Of a stretch of DNA of 64,000 nucleotides, positions 63,257-64,000 are shown one piece after another. The notes below the pieces were generated by a model, which worked only from the letters and a program-made list of their open reading frames with translations, was not told the origin of the DNA and did not search any database. A program made the position numbers and the translations under genes. Each line of letters opens with the position of its first letter. The first letter of the stretch is position 1. The stretch comes from Phyllobacterium myrsinacearum. Its GTDB lineage: Bacteria; Pseudomonadota; Alphaproteobacteria; Rhizobiales; Rhizobiaceae. Location of the stretch: positions 186,001 to 250,000 of the forward strand of contig NZ_PVBT01000005.1 in the NCBI RefSeq assembly GCF_002980555.1, written 5' to 3'.

Positions 63257-63471
63257 ATTGTGTATTCCCCTGCGGCAATCCCAGGTGGATGGCGTCCCAA
63301 CAACCATGCCACGTTGATTATATTCAGCAATTTCGAAAGCTTTCATCAAAACGGATTTAAAGCGCCGATCCCACGATTTTGCCGGAATCGAGGAGCACGA
63401 TTTTTGCGTGCCGCCTTCAAAGCACACCCTAGTCCTGCTGCACATCTGTGCTTTGCAATGAGGTGATCAAG

Positions 63472-64000
63472 ATGCGAATGATCCGGACTTGTCTTGCCGT
63501 GCTTCTGATGCTCGGCTCCCTCTCCATTCCCGGTCTGGCCCGGGCCCAGGCGCCGCTGGAGAAGAGAATCGCTCTCGTCATCGGCAATTCGGCCTATCAG
63601 ACCGCTCCGCTGCCGACACCGGCCAACGATGCCGGCCTGATTGCACAAACATTGCAGGCCGCCGGGTTTGATGTCGTTGGAGCGAGGGATCTCGATCAGG
63701 ATTCATTGCGCCACACGTTCCGGGATTTTCTCGACAAGGCAACGGCCGCCGGACCCGACGCCGTCGTCTTCGTCTATCTCTCCGGTTACGGACTGCAATA
63801 TGAGGGCGAAAACTATTTCGCCGGGATCGATGCGAAAATGACCCGTGCGACCGACGTTCCCGTCGAAACCATACGGGTCTCCGACTTCACCAAATCGCTT
63901 GCCGCATTGCAGAACAAGGGCACCATTCTGGTGCTGGACGCAGCCCGAACCAATCCGTTCGTCCGATCGGATCAACCGCTGGCAGGCGGATTGTCCATCG
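63472..64000 (+). CDS. Secreted caspase-fold protein with degenerate active site (C-terminus off the right edge)
   Basis: The first 176 codons. A signal peptide ends near GLARA (about residue 25). A caspase/C14-like domain follows: RIALVIGNSAYQTAPLPTPANDAGLIAQTLQ. The usual SGHG is SGYGLQ (Tyr106 replaces the catalytic His), and the usual DACRNNPF is DAARTNPF (Ala158 replaces the catalytic Cys). Both catalytic residues are therefore lost, so it should not be a protease and may be a binding or scaffold protein. The ATG follows AGGTGA. Proteins of this kind in Rhizobiales often carry further repeats downstream, which cannot be seen here. Confidence 0.88.
   Translation, partial: MRMIRTCLAVLLMLGSLSIPGLARAQAPLEKRIALVIGNSAYQTAPLPTPANDAGLIAQTLQAAGFDVVGARDLDQDSLRHTFRDFLDKATAAGPDAVVFVYLSGYGLQYEGENYFAGIDAKMTRATDVPVETIRVSDFTKSLAALQNKGTILVLDAARTNPFVRSDQPLAGGLSI

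Larger units (their letters stand above)
62992..63471. other. 480-nt divergent region with a likely small-RNA locus
   Basis: No protein gene seen. It holds an RNA-like segment with a strong plus-strand terminator (see the ncRNA entry), the palindromes AAATCGATTT (63136-63145) and GAAAGCTTTC (near 63344-63353), and the promoter of the caspase-like gene. AT content is higher than in the flanking genes. Confidence 0.6.

Noticed and set aside
1-64000. Mobile element, prophage or CRISPR system
   Set aside because: I saw no transposase, integrase, cas gene, phage structural gene or regularly spaced repeat. Gene density and composition look uniform, apart from short AT-rich promoter regions.

Overview
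The window looks like chromosomal DNA of a motile alphaproteobacterium of the order Hyphomicrobiales (Rhizobiales), closest in gene content to the Brucella/Ochrobactrum/Phyllobacterium/Sinorhizobium group. The evidence is the rhizobial flagellar set (flbT, flaF, motC, motE, a fliK with a lytic transglycosylase downstream, DUF1217), an FtcR/Rem-type flagellar regulator, a VjbR-type LuxR protein and high GC content. I saw no tRNA, rRNA, insertion sequence, CRISPR array or prophage. Genus-level placement is inference.

Positions 1-30441 are one large flagellar island. It holds seven transcription units by layout: flhA (runs off the left edge); flgE-flgK-flgL-flaF-flbT-flgD-fliQ; ftcR alone; fliF-fliH-like-motB-motC-fliK-transglycosylase; fliC alone; flgB-flgC-fliE-flgG-flgA-flgI-motE-flgH-fliL-fliP; and DUF1217-flgF-fliI-hypothetical. 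These are all on the minus strand. The eighth, motA-fliM-hypothetical-fliN-fliG-flhB, lies on the plus strand. Many junctions are ATGA overlaps, which suggests translational coupling. A shared box, roughly TTCRCGCAAGC, sits 39-55 nt before the first start codon of six of these units in the same orientation. It is the most striking regulatory pattern in the window and a good candidate for the FtcR/Rem target. fliC and ftcR lack it. fliC instead has a structured leader and a strong terminator.

Positions 30472-36500 hold signalling genes: a hypothetical protein behind flhB, a VjbR-like quorum regulator with no luxI in view, a DUF3095 protein that keeps the metal aspartates of class III cyclases, a nucleotide-sugar dehydrogenase, and a class III adenylate/guanylate cyclase overlapping a secreted polysaccharide lyase. 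Positions 37626-43589 encode a complete peptide-type ABC importer. Positions 43692-47291 encode three consecutive glycosyltransferases. A CSS-EAL phosphodiesterase follows at 47423.

Positions 48976-57789 are mostly metabolism and repair: a CYTH-CHAD protein divergent from a phytase-like esterase, a SixA-like phosphatase, glucose-6-phosphate dehydrogenase, a pyrophosphate-type phosphofructokinase, a DUF922 metalloprotease, and split msrA/msrB. An M32 carboxypeptidase and a drug-type MFS exporter are divergent at 59.4-59.7 kb. The right end has a cyclase-TPR protein, an orphan terminator hinting at a small RNA, and the start of a secreted caspase-fold protein in which both catalytic residues are replaced.
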